A stretch of DNA of 64,000 nt, taken from contig NC_089461.1 of the NCBI RefSeq assembly GCF_029203305.1, positions 1,302,001 to 1,366,000 on the forward strand, written 5' to 3'. Shown in pieces: positions 48,464 through 57,969 of this stretch (positions are counted from its first letter, which is position 1; each line of letters begins with the position of its first letter). The notes beneath the pieces were generated by a model, which was not told where the DNA came from, did no database searches, and saw nothing but the letters and a program-made list of their open reading frames with translations. The DNA is from Yamadazyma tenuis (taxonomy: Eukaryota > Ascomycota > Pichiomycetes > Serinales > Debaryomycetaceae). A program made the translations under genes and the position numbers.

Positions 48464-50494
48464 ATGTCGTATTCAAGAACCCCGTCACGATCTAGATCGT
48501 CTTTGGGAAATTATCCAAATTCTAATTCCCCTGCCATTAGTTCATCTACGTTGGCGGCTTCTCAGAATCAAACTCCAAAGACACGCGTGAGCGTAACCGA
48601 TTTAAGACGACCTCCTTCCTCCAGATCAAATAGACCTGCATCACCAAGAATGTCATTCGCTGGAGGTCCTCTGCTGTCATTAAACAGATCTCGTTCTTCA
48701 TCGTCTATGGGGATGAGGAGCAGACCCACAACGCCATCCTTCATTAAGCCAGACCCATATACTGGTTCCATTTCTGTATCTATAAGGCCCAATCCATACA
48801 GCGTTGATTACCAGAATCGAAGTCTGTGGTTTATCGACGAACCGTCGAACACAATTATAAACAATGAAGATACTTCTGAATTCACCTTCGACAATGTGTT
48901 TCGTCCTGATACTTCTGTTACCAACAGACATGTTTACAACAAAGCCTGCGCTCCTTTGGTGCACAAATTTCTTCACGAAGGTTACAATAGTACTGTTTTT
49001 GCATATGGTATGACAGGGTCTGGAAAGACATTCTCCATGAGAGGAAGGGATCAAGATCCTGGGTTTGTCAAATTGGCAATTGATGAAATATTTGATAGAA
49101 TTGAAAATGATGTGAGCAGTAAAAAGTTTACTGTTAGTATCACTTATTTGGAAATTTATAACGAAAAGATCATAGATTTGTTGAACTCAGGTCCTCCTAT
49201 TTCTAGCGACTTGAAGATAAGAGATGATCCCGTTTACGGTAACAAAATCATAGGAATAACTAATCCTGTAATCAAGTCTAGAGATCAGATTCTTCAATAC
49301 ATCAAGAGGGGTGACAATAACAGAAAAACGAGCGAAACAGACTACAATGCCAGGTCTTCAAGATCTCATGCTATCCTTCAAATAAAGCTAAATACAGTTG
49401 ATCTAACCTCAGGTATGGAAACGAATGCGACACTTTCATTGTGTGATTTGGCAGGTTCAGAAAGAGGCACTTCTAGTAGCGAACGCCGAAAGGAAGGGTC
49501 TTTTATCAACAAGTCCTTGTTAGCGTTGTCCACCGTTATTAACAAACTATCTATTTCTTCAAACACAGGAAATCTTACCGATCATGTACCTTATAGAGAC
49601 TCCAAGTTAACTAGGCTCTTACAACCAGCGTTATCTGGATCATCTTTGGTACTGATATTATGTACCATTCATATGGGCTCATCTGGAATGAGTAGTAAGT
49701 TTGTTGATAACCAATTTGTGGCAGAGACGTACAATACATTGAGATTTGCAGCACGAGCTAAAGACGTTGTTATCAACGTACAAAAGAATAAATCTACATT
49801 GATCGGTGAAGGAGATTCTGCCAGATTAGTCGAAGAACTTAGAAGAACTGTTGAGATACAAAGTAATGAAATCTTTATGCTCAGAAACAGTGATAACCCA
49901 AACGCCATGCAAGTTGATGATCAACCTTCCAACCACAGGACTACTGAACTAGAAATTGAGAATAAGGTCTTGTATGAAAAGCTAGAGCATTTGACTCGTC
50001 TCACAGATTTACAAAAGACAGAAACTGTGATTTTGAAGAATGATTCTTTGAATGATTTATTGGGTTCTGACCTTGACAATAATTCTTCTCAAATTATGAT
50101 TGCCAATGTGGAGGAATTTTACAAACGAGTGAATCATGAAATTGATGAATACAGAGCCTATATAAGACACCTTGAACAAAGATTGAAATCTGCTTATCAA
50201 GAAACCGCTTCTAATCAAGAACCCAAAAGGTTTCATGGTCTTAGCGAAAGACAATTGGATGCGCTTTTGAAGGAACAGGAAGAAGAAATAATGCATTTGA
50301 AAGAGGTTGTTAAGGATAAAGACCACTTCATCAAGAGCTTGACCAAAACCTCGAAATTAAGGCGATTAGTTGATTCAGACTTTGTCAATACGCCAGAAAA
50401 ATCGAAAAATCTGCATATAGACAAAGAGAACAATGAGGTTAGAGAATATAGCATCGATAGGAAGAATGGGGAGAGTATGAATTTTGTAGTATAG
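48464..50494 (+). CDS. KIP2: Kinesin-7 motor Kip2
   Basis: 676 residues from ATG 48464; an upstream in-frame TTG is not used. A Ser/Arg/Pro-rich N-terminal extension (about 1-85, RTPSRSRSSL) precedes the motor domain (about 85-470) with P-loop GMTGSGKT, switch I NARSSRSHAIL, switch II LCDLAGSERG and the family helix NKSLLALSTVINKLS. Coiled-coil segments follow (LVEELRRTVEIQSNE, LEIENKVLYEKLEHL, QLDALLKEQEEEIMHLKE). Kip2 is a plus-end-directed motor that promotes cytoplasmic microtubule growth and delivers dynein and Bik1. It is only a few genes from PAC1, which works in the same pathway. Confidence 0.93.
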   Translation: MSYSRTPSRSRSSLGNYPNSNSPAISSSTLAASQNQTPKTRVSVTDLRRPPSSRSNRPASPRMSFAGGPLLSLNRSRSSSSMGMRSRPTTPSFIKPDPYTGSISVSIRPNPYSVDYQNRSLWFIDEPSNTIINNEDTSEFTFDNVFRPDTSVTNRHVYNKACAPLVHKFLHEGYNSTVFAYGMTGSGKTFSMRGRDQDPGFVKLAIDEIFDRIENDVSSKKFTVSITYLEIYNEKIIDLLNSGPPISSDLKIRDDPVYGNKIIGITNPVIKSRDQILQYIKRGDNNRKTSETDYNARSSRSHAILQIKLNTVDLTSGMETNATLSLCDLAGSERGTSSSERRKEGSFINKSLLALSTVINKLSISSNTGNLTDHVPYRDSKLTRLLQPALSGSSLVLILCTIHMGSSGMSSKFVDNQFVAETYNTLRFAARAKDVVINVQKNKSTLIGEGDSARLVEELRRTVEIQSNEIFMLRNSDNPNAMQVDDQPSNHRTTELEIENKVLYEKLEHLTRLTDLQKTETVILKNDSLNDLLGSDLDNNSSQIMIANVEEFYKRVNHEIDEYRAYIRHLEQRLKSAYQETASNQEPKRFHGLSERQLDALLKEQEEEIMHLKEVVKDKDHFIKSLTKTSKLRRLVDSDFVNTPEKSKNLHIDKENNEVREYSIDRKNGESMNFVV

Positions 50495-50543
50495 CTAATC
50501 ATGATATAGAAATATAGTAATGAAATAATGCGGTGACTTTCGT

Positions 50544-51626
50544 TTAAAGAGTAAGACAAGGTTTCTCGCAGGTATCTTTTCCATAATGCAACACCCAACC
50601 TGAGTATTTGAAGTTGAGCATAGTTCCAGCAATTTGCCATTGTCTCATAATGTTGATAGCAGTTCTCACATCATCAAAAGAAACCCTGAACGAGAGGGAT
50701 CCGGAGATAAGAGGCGTGAATTCAACGATGTTACCCATTGGAGCTAAGTCTGCAATCACATTCTTGATGTTAAAGTTAGGAGAAAAATTCACGCTTTGGT
50801 TGGGAAAATGAGAGTGATTCTCTGTCCTTTTCAGTATTTTGGGAGTTCCTTTGGTGAACAATAAGGTTCTCCTAGCACCTTTAGAAATTTGGTCCAATAA
50901 TTTTTTTTCAATTGAAGGATGAAATGAACTAATATCTTCTGTATTTCTCTCGCTTGCCCATTCCACTTGAAGAGGGTTTCCATTGTAACAAAAGAGTCCA
51001 GTCTGTGAATATTCAAAGAACTTTTGTGCTTCTTTTGGGAAAATAAAATAAAGCTCCAACAGCGGCGACTGACTGTCATCTTTGAAAACAGCTCTTTCCA
51101 ATGAACCACCACTAATTCTTGTTAAAATTGCACCACAAGATGATTTTGGGATCATACCTTTGACAACAAGTATTCTTTTGGAATCCAACAGCTCGCTGCA
51201 AGCAGACTTATGGGTTTTTGACATTAGGTTTTGGTTGGAATTAGTTAGTCTTGGGACCTCCTTCAGCCCCCTTTGAGGCCTAAAAACACTGAAATTTCTA
51301 GAAGTTGAACTAAATGCCAGACTTGATTTATTAGAATCCATGTAGAAGTCTCTGTGGTTACTGGTTTCAAGATTTTGATTCATTTCAAACTCGACATGAT
51401 TAGGCTTTTGAGACAACATCTCTTCAACACTTGGAGTAGGAGAGTTGTTCCATGGGTTAAAAAACTTGGAGCTCATCTTAGCAATCTTTCTTAAGCCAGT
51501 AGAACTTTGGAAATGGTAAGACTGGTCTTTCAAAAGACTGTTAAGTGAGTGAACTCTGGTGCTCCTAAAGGTGGAGATCCCTGCATCTTTAGGTAAAGGA
51601 TAACCAAAAGCAATGTCTGGGAGCAT
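50544..51626 (-). CDS. RRM-containing RNA-binding protein, unknown
   Basis: 360 residues. The N-terminal half is low complexity (FNPWNNSPTPSVEEML, DSNKSSLAFSSTSRNF). An RRM-like unit lies at about 150-225 (KRILVVKGMIPKSSCGAILT...LYFIFPKEAQKFF...PLQVEWA), and a second, weaker one at about 285-350 (IKNVIADLAPMGNIVEF...SFRVSFDDVRTAINIM). This plan resembles fungal RRM proteins with paired degenerate RRMs; I cannot name an orthologue. It converges on KIP2 with 49 bp between stop codons. Confidence 0.75.
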   Translation of the reverse strand: MLPDIAFGYPLPKDAGISTFRSTRVHSLNSLLKDQSYHFQSSTGLRKIAKMSSKFFNPWNNSPTPSVEEMLSQKPNHVEFEMNQNLETSNHRDFYMDSNKSSLAFSSTSRNFSVFRPQRGLKEVPRLTNSNQNLMSKTHKSACSELLDSKRILVVKGMIPKSSCGAILTRISGGSLERAVFKDDSQSPLLELYFIFPKEAQKFFEYSQTGLFCYNGNPLQVEWASERNTEDISSFHPSIEKKLLDQISKGARRTLLFTKGTPKILKRTENHSHFPNQSVNFSPNFNIKNVIADLAPMGNIVEFTPLISGSLSFRVSFDDVRTAINIMRQWQIAGTMLNFKYSGWVLHYGKDTCEKPCLTL

Positions 51627-52059
51627 ATCTAGCGATAGTGTCTAACTTAGATGAACACTTTAATAAAATTGAAGTTCCAGGGATAAAAAAATAGAATGTT
51701 GTACAAAGAAGAATTTGGATGCAAATTTGTGGATCTAAGACGTTTTGAGACGAGATCAAATACAGGAGAAACTCAGTTTTGACCATACAAAGAACAGGAG
51801 TGAAAAGCTTCTCATTTTGAAACAGTATTTGGAGACCAAATCAAAGCATATCTGAGATCACTCTATCACAGTGGAATTCAAGCCCTTGTGTTTAACTTTC
51901 AACAAGTTACTCAATTTCCTCATCTATATCTTGCGATGAGACTCAAAATGCGAAACTAACCAAAATTTTCAAGAGTTGATGAGATACTTTCATAATTAAC
52001 TAGTTATCCTAGCGAATAGATTTACACGACACTTCAAGGACATCTCTAAATTGAATATA
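51627..52059. other. Divergent intergenic region
   Basis: 433 bp between the RRM gene and PUS7 starts. No ORF, RNA gene or recognised factor site. It serves as promoter for both. Confidence 0.5.
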
Positions 52060-54111
52060 ATGGAATCAGAAAGTGTATTGAAAAGGACTGGTGATTCTCT
52101 AGACTCAGGAGACTCCTCGAAAAGGATGAAGACAGTCTCGGAAGAGGTAAAGACTTTAAAAGAAGCAGATGTTGCTATCACTCAGTTCATTAACACCGCC
52201 CCTAACCATGGGTTCATTGGGTTATTGAAACAACGATATTCTGACTTCTTGGTCAATGAGGTCGACCTTAGTGGCAATGTCGTCCATTTGCTAGATGAAG
52301 GAATTGATCTTGGGAAGTCTAAGAAAGAAAGACAAATTGAGAGGAGACAGAAGGAGAGAGCCGAATTACAAGGAAAGTCAGAGGAAGAAATTGAGCAAAT
52401 CAAAGAGCAGAAAAAATTAGAAGCTGACAAAGAACCCAAATATGAATTAACCGAAGAGAATCGTGTTAATTTACTTAACCTCATAACTGAACAAGAATTG
52501 AAAAATATTGAAGAATTATTTTCAAATGGAGGTAATACTGAAACTGAAACCAAATTTCCAGATAAAGCCACACGTACTAGATTACATCAATTGTTGCGTA
52601 CCTCATTCCAAGGTAAATTAGATACGGTGACTTCTCCAGAGAATGCTTTTAGAATAGCTCTTGAAAAGAACTCAAGTGGACCAAAAAGATACCCACAAGA
52701 GAGCATTAACCATGTTGATGAAAATGGGGTTATTAACTACGGGTTGGGTCCATTCAAAAATTATCTCCATTTCACCGTTTACAAAGAGAACAGAGAAACC
52801 ATGGAGGTTGCTTCAACAATTGCCAAATTCTTGCGCTTACCTGCAAAAAGTATAAGGTTCTCAGGTACTAAAGATAGAAGGGGAGTTACTTGCCAGAAGT
52901 TTGCTATTAATAAAGGAAAAGTTGTGAGAGTTTCCCAATTGAACAAAGGACTTAAAAATGTTGTGTTTGGTGGATTTTCATATGAAGACAACAACTTGAA
53001 CTTAGGAGATTTGAAGGGAAATGAATTCTTAATTACTATTAGAGATGTGAAACCGATCGATGAAACGCAAGATTTGGGTCAGATAATTGACTCGGGATTT
53101 GAAACTTTGAAGAGCAAGGGATTCATCAATTATTATGGTATGCAAAGGTTTGGAACTTTTTCAACCTCCACTCACACTTACGGAGTGAAGCTCCTCAAAG
53201 GAGACTGGAAAGGTGCCGCTGAGTTGCTATTAGCCGAGCAAGATATATCAGCGCCAGATTCAAAAGAAGCAAGAAGAATTTGGGCGGAAACTTCAAATCC
53301 TTCTTTAGCACTCAAGATGATGCCTTCTCGATTTACAGCGGAGCACTCTATCTTAAAGACTTTAGCATCTGAAAAGTTAAACGAAGACGGAGAATATGGG
53401 GATCAATCATACTTCAAGAGTATCATGGCAATTCCAAGAAACTTAAGGATCATGTATGTTCACGCTTATCAGTCATATATCTGGAACCATGTTGCATCCA
53501 AAAGAATGGAGTTATTTGGTCAAAATGTGGTGGAAGGTGACTTGGTTATTGCAGAAAATGAACCGGTCAAGACTGAGGTTGATGAAAACGGTGAAGTTTT
53601 CAAAGAAGATGTGGCTGAAAATAACTTTACGAGAGCTAGACCCTTGACTAAAGCAGATATTGATAGCGGCAAATACTCCATATATGATGTGGTGTTACCT
53701 ATGCCAGGATTTGATATTGTTTATCCAACAAACAAGCAATTAGAACAAGTGTATGTTGAAGAAATGGGAAAAGAGGGACTTGATCCTTTTAGCATGTCTA
53801 GGAGAGTGAGAGAATTTTCGTTGTCAGGGTCTTACAGAAACTTGATTTGCAAACCCAGTAATGTTGAATACAAAATTGTCAAATACAAGGAAGACGCTGA
53901 GCCATTAGTTAGGACTGATCTTGAATTATTGAGAGCCAAGAAGAATGGAGATAGTCTCGAAAGATATATCAATCATGAGGAGGGGGATAAAACTGCCATA
54001 GTCCTCAAGATGCAATTGGGAGTTAGCTCTTATGCCACAATGGCATTGAGGGAATTTATGAAGGCCGATACCTCCAGACTTGGAGATACTTTAAATGTTA
54101 AGATTCAGTAG
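52060..54111 (+). CDS. PUS7: tRNA/snRNA pseudouridine synthase Pus7 (TruD family)
   Basis: 683 residues from ATG 52060; the preceding in-frame TTG is not a start. TruD-fold synthase with the catalytic Asp in FSGTKDRRGVTCQKFA (about residue 270), YGMQRFGTFSTSTHTYG, and a C-terminal RNLICKP block. A charged insert (KSKKERQIERRQKERAELQG, about 90-130) and an acidic NGEVFKED segment are the usual eukaryotic additions. Pus7 makes pseudouridine at position 35 of pre-tRNA-Tyr, position 13 of several tRNAs, U2 snRNA and many mRNAs. Length is close to S. cerevisiae Pus7 (676). Confidence 0.95.
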   Translation: MESESVLKRTGDSLDSGDSSKRMKTVSEEVKTLKEADVAITQFINTAPNHGFIGLLKQRYSDFLVNEVDLSGNVVHLLDEGIDLGKSKKERQIERRQKERAELQGKSEEEIEQIKEQKKLEADKEPKYELTEENRVNLLNLITEQELKNIEELFSNGGNTETETKFPDKATRTRLHQLLRTSFQGKLDTVTSPENAFRIALEKNSSGPKRYPQESINHVDENGVINYGLGPFKNYLHFTVYKENRETMEVASTIAKFLRLPAKSIRFSGTKDRRGVTCQKFAINKGKVVRVSQLNKGLKNVVFGGFSYEDNNLNLGDLKGNEFLITIRDVKPIDETQDLGQIIDSGFETLKSKGFINYYGMQRFGTFSTSTHTYGVKLLKGDWKGAAELLLAEQDISAPDSKEARRIWAETSNPSLALKMMPSRFTAEHSILKTLASEKLNEDGEYGDQSYFKSIMAIPRNLRIMYVHAYQSYIWNHVASKRMELFGQNVVEGDLVIAENEPVKTEVDENGEVFKEDVAENNFTRARPLTKADIDSGKYSIYDVVLPMPGFDIVYPTNKQLEQVYVEEMGKEGLDPFSMSRRVREFSLSGSYRNLICKPSNVEYKIVKYKEDAEPLVRTDLELLRAKKNGDSLERYINHEEGDKTAIVLKMQLGVSSYATMALREFMKADTSRLGDTLNVKIQ

Positions 54112-54172
54112 ATTTAGTTAATCCCTTATGTTGCGAAAAAACTACCAAAAATTTGTCATCCTTAAATGTATA

Positions 54173-55117
54173 ATGGTTAGGGTTAAAATTATCAATACAC
54201 AAGCTTTTAAGGACTTGGTTAAAACAGGTCGTCCATCATTCAGAGTTGTTCCAGTTGATGCAACTTGGTACATGCCGAACATTCCTGCCAATGGGAAGCT
54301 CCAATTCTTAAATGAAGAACGTCTTCCAAACGCAGCATTCTTTGATCTCGACGAAGTTTGTTTACCAAGCTCCAAGACGCCATATCCACATATGTTAGCC
54401 GACTATGATACGTTAAACCGTAACTTGAATAACTTAGGGTTAAACAGAACCGACAAGTTGGTATTCTATGACAAGTCGGGGATCTTTTCAAGTCCTAGAG
54501 CTGCTTGGAATATGATTCTTGCAGGTCACAAGCAAGTTTTCTTACTTGACCATTTCAAAGATTACAAGGCTCTGGGAGCACCACTTGACACAGAGGAAAT
54601 TGCATTCACAGCAACAGATGCACTTGAAGCTTCATTGGAATACGACATAATTGAAGAAGAAGAATATGACCAGAACTACCAAAAACAGGTTATCGAATAT
54701 GAAGAACTATTTGATTTAGTCAAAAGCGGCCAATTGGGATCAAAATATATAACATTTGATGCTCGTGCCACGCCAAGATTTACTGGTGAAGCCCCAGAGC
54801 CTAGAGAGGGCCTATCATCTGGGCACATACCTTCCAGCTTATCTTTACCATTTAACAAAGTTCTAACTGAGAATGGCAATTATAAATCGAAACAAGAGAT
54901 TCTTGATTTATTTAAAACAGAGTTCAATTTGGACCTTACTAAGCCATTGGAAGGAAAAGAAGGAATTATTGTAATGTGCGGAACCGGTGTTACTGCGGTA
55001 ATCTTAAGGCTTGCCATTGAGTCAGTAGCTGAGTCTAAAATTCCAATCAGAGTTTATGATGGAAGTTGGACCGAATGGGCTCAACGAGCACCATCTGAGT
55101 TCATTGAAAAAGTTTGA
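54173..55117 (+). CDS. TUM1: Rhodanese-type sulfurtransferase Tum1
   Basis: 314 residues from ATG 54173. An ATG at 54128 would add 15 residues and lies 16 bases after the PUS7 stop; the shorter start matches the family. Two rhodanese domains are present: the N-terminal one is inactive (LVFYDKSGIFSSPRAAW), and the C-terminal one has the active-site loop VMCGTGVTA (Cys about 268). Tum1 relays sulfur from Nfs1 to Uba4/Urm1 for 2-thiolation of wobble uridine in tRNA. It follows PUS7, another tRNA-modifying enzyme, on the same strand and only 61 bp away. Confidence 0.92.
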   Translation: MVRVKIINTQAFKDLVKTGRPSFRVVPVDATWYMPNIPANGKLQFLNEERLPNAAFFDLDEVCLPSSKTPYPHMLADYDTLNRNLNNLGLNRTDKLVFYDKSGIFSSPRAAWNMILAGHKQVFLLDHFKDYKALGAPLDTEEIAFTATDALEASLEYDIIEEEEYDQNYQKQVIEYEELFDLVKSGQLGSKYITFDARATPRFTGEAPEPREGLSSGHIPSSLSLPFNKVLTENGNYKSKQEILDLFKTEFNLDLTKPLEGKEGIIVMCGTGVTAVILRLAIESVAESKIPIRVYDGSWTEWAQRAPSEFIEKV

Positions 55118-55160
55118 TATTTAGTCAATATATATTACACTGAAATAATCATTGATATGA

Positions 55161-56687
55161 TCATCTCCACAACCGTACAGTGTTGTCAACACTAGCACTA
55201 ACAAACACACATCTCATTTTACTCTCAATATACTTGAGTAATTTTTCTGGGTCATTTATAGAATTCAAGATATCGTCTGTTTCGAAACTTGCAAAGTCGA
55301 TTGCAGTCACGAATCCTTCGTGTCCTTTCAACGTGTGAATGCATTTGACTTTTCCTTCCTCTTTGAGTGGTTCAAGATCCCATACCTTGATAGTCTTATC
55401 ATCGCTACAACTGAATATAAATCTTCCATTTGGATGTACGGAAACAGCTTTTACCCATGATGTATGTCCAGAAAAACTATCCAATAACCATCCCTGAGAG
55501 TTATTCATCGTAGTAGCTGTTGGCGATCTATGAGGATGGATTGTTGGAGGAGGTAAAAGCCATAACTTAACAGAATTATCACGTCCACACGAAACACAGT
55601 ACTTGAATCCCAACATGGTAGTATAAATATCGTCTTTGACGAGCCTGCTAGGCATAGTATGGAACCTAGAACCATTTTCATCTAGGAATTGGTCTATGAA
55701 TCTATTTGAATGTAAGGGTAAAAACTTCACATCCTCCACCACATGTCCATGTCCAATTAACAAAGACAATCCCATTCCAGACTCTGCATGAGACAACCTA
55801 ATAGATTGGTCATTAGAGCATGTTAATAAGAAGTCGCCAAAGCCAGAAGTAACTGAAGCATCAGAGTTTGACCCATCTGGCTTAGAGTTCAAACAAATAG
55901 TATCCAAATTTCGTACCCAGTCGCTATGACCCATGAAGCTCTTCGTAAAATGACCATTTATCACGTCCCAAGACTTAATATACCGATCTCTTGATACAGA
56001 ATAAAGGAATCTTGGGTTAGAGCTTGAGAATGCCAAAGATGACACAGTATGTTCATGGCCCATTAGGTTTCGTAGCTGCTTATAGGATGATCCACTCCAG
56101 ACCTTTATAGACAAATCGGAAGAACATGAAGCAAACACATATTCAGGTGTCGAATTATCATTTATATCTATAGGTTTCTTGCTCCATACTACCTTATTCA
56201 CATTTCGAGTGTGTGCTTTTATAATTTTTTCAGGTATTGTATCATCCACAACCAAGTTCCACACTATGATCGTTCCATCAGAGCATCCACAAACAATCAA
56301 TGGCAAGCAAGGATGAAGAGCAACCGTATCCACTTGCTGGTTAGAATGAGACTTGAAAACTTGCAGAACAGTCGAAGGAAGCCAATTTATCTTATCAGTG
56401 TTTTTTGTAAAGAATTCCGGTTGGGATTCGGTAATTGACTTCATATTGTTTATATCATTCTGCATATCCATTATACGTTTCTGGAGTCTCAACACCGTTG
56501 ACCATTTCTTCTCCAAGTAATTAGGAATGATGTCGTTGATAGAATTGTCATCTACTTGCAAGACTTTCATTAGGGATTGTAGTAGCCTGGGATCTCCATC
56601 CTCTGCTAATAGTGGCTGAATATATTGTATTATGGCTTTGTGCAACTCCTCCTTTTGTTTGGAGGTTAGGATCAGTAAATTGGACAT
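55161..56687 (-). CDS. PAC1: Dynein regulator Pac1 (LIS1 homologue)
   Basis: 508 residues from ATG 56687; ten codons upstream start with TTG and are not used. LisH dimerisation motif (TSKQKEELHKAIIQYI, about 8-25), a short coiled coil (VLRLQKRIMDMQNDINNM), then seven WD40 repeats (for example GCSDGTIIVWNL, CSSDLSIKVWSG, SRDRYIKSWDV, CGRDNSVKLWLL, CSDDKTIKVWDL, ASVDNTVRLW). Pac1 binds the dynein motor, sends it to microtubule plus ends and is needed for nuclear migration. It is convergent with TUM1 (43 bp). Kip2, which carries dynein outward, is encoded nearby. Confidence 0.93.
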   Translation of the reverse strand: MSNLLILTSKQKEELHKAIIQYIQPLLAEDGDPRLLQSLMKVLQVDDNSINDIIPNYLEKKWSTVLRLQKRIMDMQNDINNMKSITESQPEFFTKNTDKINWLPSTVLQVFKSHSNQQVDTVALHPCLPLIVCGCSDGTIIVWNLVVDDTIPEKIIKAHTRNVNKVVWSKKPIDINDNSTPEYVFASCSSDLSIKVWSGSSYKQLRNLMGHEHTVSSLAFSSSNPRFLYSVSRDRYIKSWDVINGHFTKSFMGHSDWVRNLDTICLNSKPDGSNSDASVTSGFGDFLLTCSNDQSIRLSHAESGMGLSLLIGHGHVVEDVKFLPLHSNRFIDQFLDENGSRFHTMPSRLVKDDIYTTMLGFKYCVSCGRDNSVKLWLLPPPTIHPHRSPTATTMNNSQGWLLDSFSGHTSWVKAVSVHPNGRFIFSCSDDKTIKVWDLEPLKEEGKVKCIHTLKGHEGFVTAIDFASFETDDILNSINDPEKLLKYIESKMRCVFVSASVDNTVRLWR

Positions 56688-57825
56688 TATATCTCTCTCA
56701 TCTGTGCAGTGTAACAAAAATAAATATCACTTCGCGGTAGATTATCTCAACTTCTCGATAAACTACTGGAATATAGAGAATAAAAGCAAAATACCATGAG
56801 TAGTCCGAGGATCATCAGGTTGAAGCCGTAGTCACATGATGCTACTATATAATATTCTTGCTGAACCACCCACCTGCTAATCTGAATATCAGACCCCTTT
56901 GTGTTTCATTATCGTATTGCAACTAATTCAGAATGGCTTCAAGAATCTTTTGAATTACTCGACCCAATACTAAAATTTTCACCTTTAGAAGAGTGAAGAT
57001 TTCATGTTATTTGGAATTCACGCAATTGATTATTGGATCCGAATGGGAGTGTTCTATAATGATGGCTTACTCATAAAGTGTTCTTATTAAAGCGGCCATC
57101 CGGGATATTTATGAGACTTACACCAACTGCTTTCGTAGCCACAACTACGAGCATGAAAGAAGTGGTTTACCTTATCATGGATATTACCAATGAAGGTTTC
57201 GATGACTGATTGCCGCTTTGGACATGTCATCCTTTAAAGTGAAAAGACTACGATAGCGGAGGCTCTACCGGTTCGTCAAAATGGACATTCTCTGTTAAAA
57301 ACTGGTGAACGTACTGTTGCCAGATAGGCGTGCTGCTCTATTCTTGGAAGATAACATATTCAACGGATCCATCTGGCAACAAGATACAATAAACCCCAAT
57401 TATAGGGGGTTTGACACCCGTACTTCTCCAATAGACTTGCAAGCAATATTGTTTCTCATAGATAATATATTAGGACCACTGATTGGATTTGGGGACAATA
57501 GAAGTGCCCAGAAATTTCCATATAGACTATTTGATTAGATTTGCTAAAATGCCATGGGGGAGCCCGATTACCATATCTCAAGTTTTAGTTTTTGACCAAT
57601 AATGTTAGTTTTGTCAAAGAGAATGTCACAAAAGAACAACGCGCAATGGGCTTATAGTAAATCTCAAGGTCAATCTATTGTTCACGAGAGCTACCATACA
57701 AGAAATACCATCAGGAACCTTTGATACCCTTTTTGATCCAAGCCGCTAATGTATAGTCCTTGAGATACACCAAATGCCTTACTTTACGAGCTAATCTGCC
57801 AAGGGGCTTTCCTAATTAGGTCAGA
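56688..57825. other. Long upstream region, no supported gene
   Basis: A GTG-started frame at 57305-57538 is not convincing. A 10-bp inverted repeat (GTTGCCAGAT at 57316-57325 and ATCTGGCAAC at 57371-57380) lies within it. The rest gives no ORF, tRNA or other structure I can name. Confidence 0.45.
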
Positions 57826-57969
57826 TTATCCGAGTTTTATTGTAGGTGTTTGCAGCCTTTGGATACGCACCTGCCGTTATCGTTGATCGTGTTGATAAGC
57901 CATTTTGGTTGATAGTCATCGCTATATATACCTGGCAATTCCGAAAGATCTGGATCAAGTAAGATTATC
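57826..57969. promoter_or_regulatory. GATA-site cluster before the ammonium transporter
   Basis: TTATC/GATAA cores occur at 57826-57830, 57877-57881, 57894-57899 (GATAAG) and 57965-57969, the last abutting the ATG. Yeast ammonium permease genes are induced under nitrogen limitation by Gln3/Gat1-type GATA factors, so these are plausible sites. A TATATATA lies at about 57923-57930. Confidence 0.5.

Noticed and set aside
57305..57538. 77-codon frame before the ammonium transporter
   Set aside because: GTG start and no family match.
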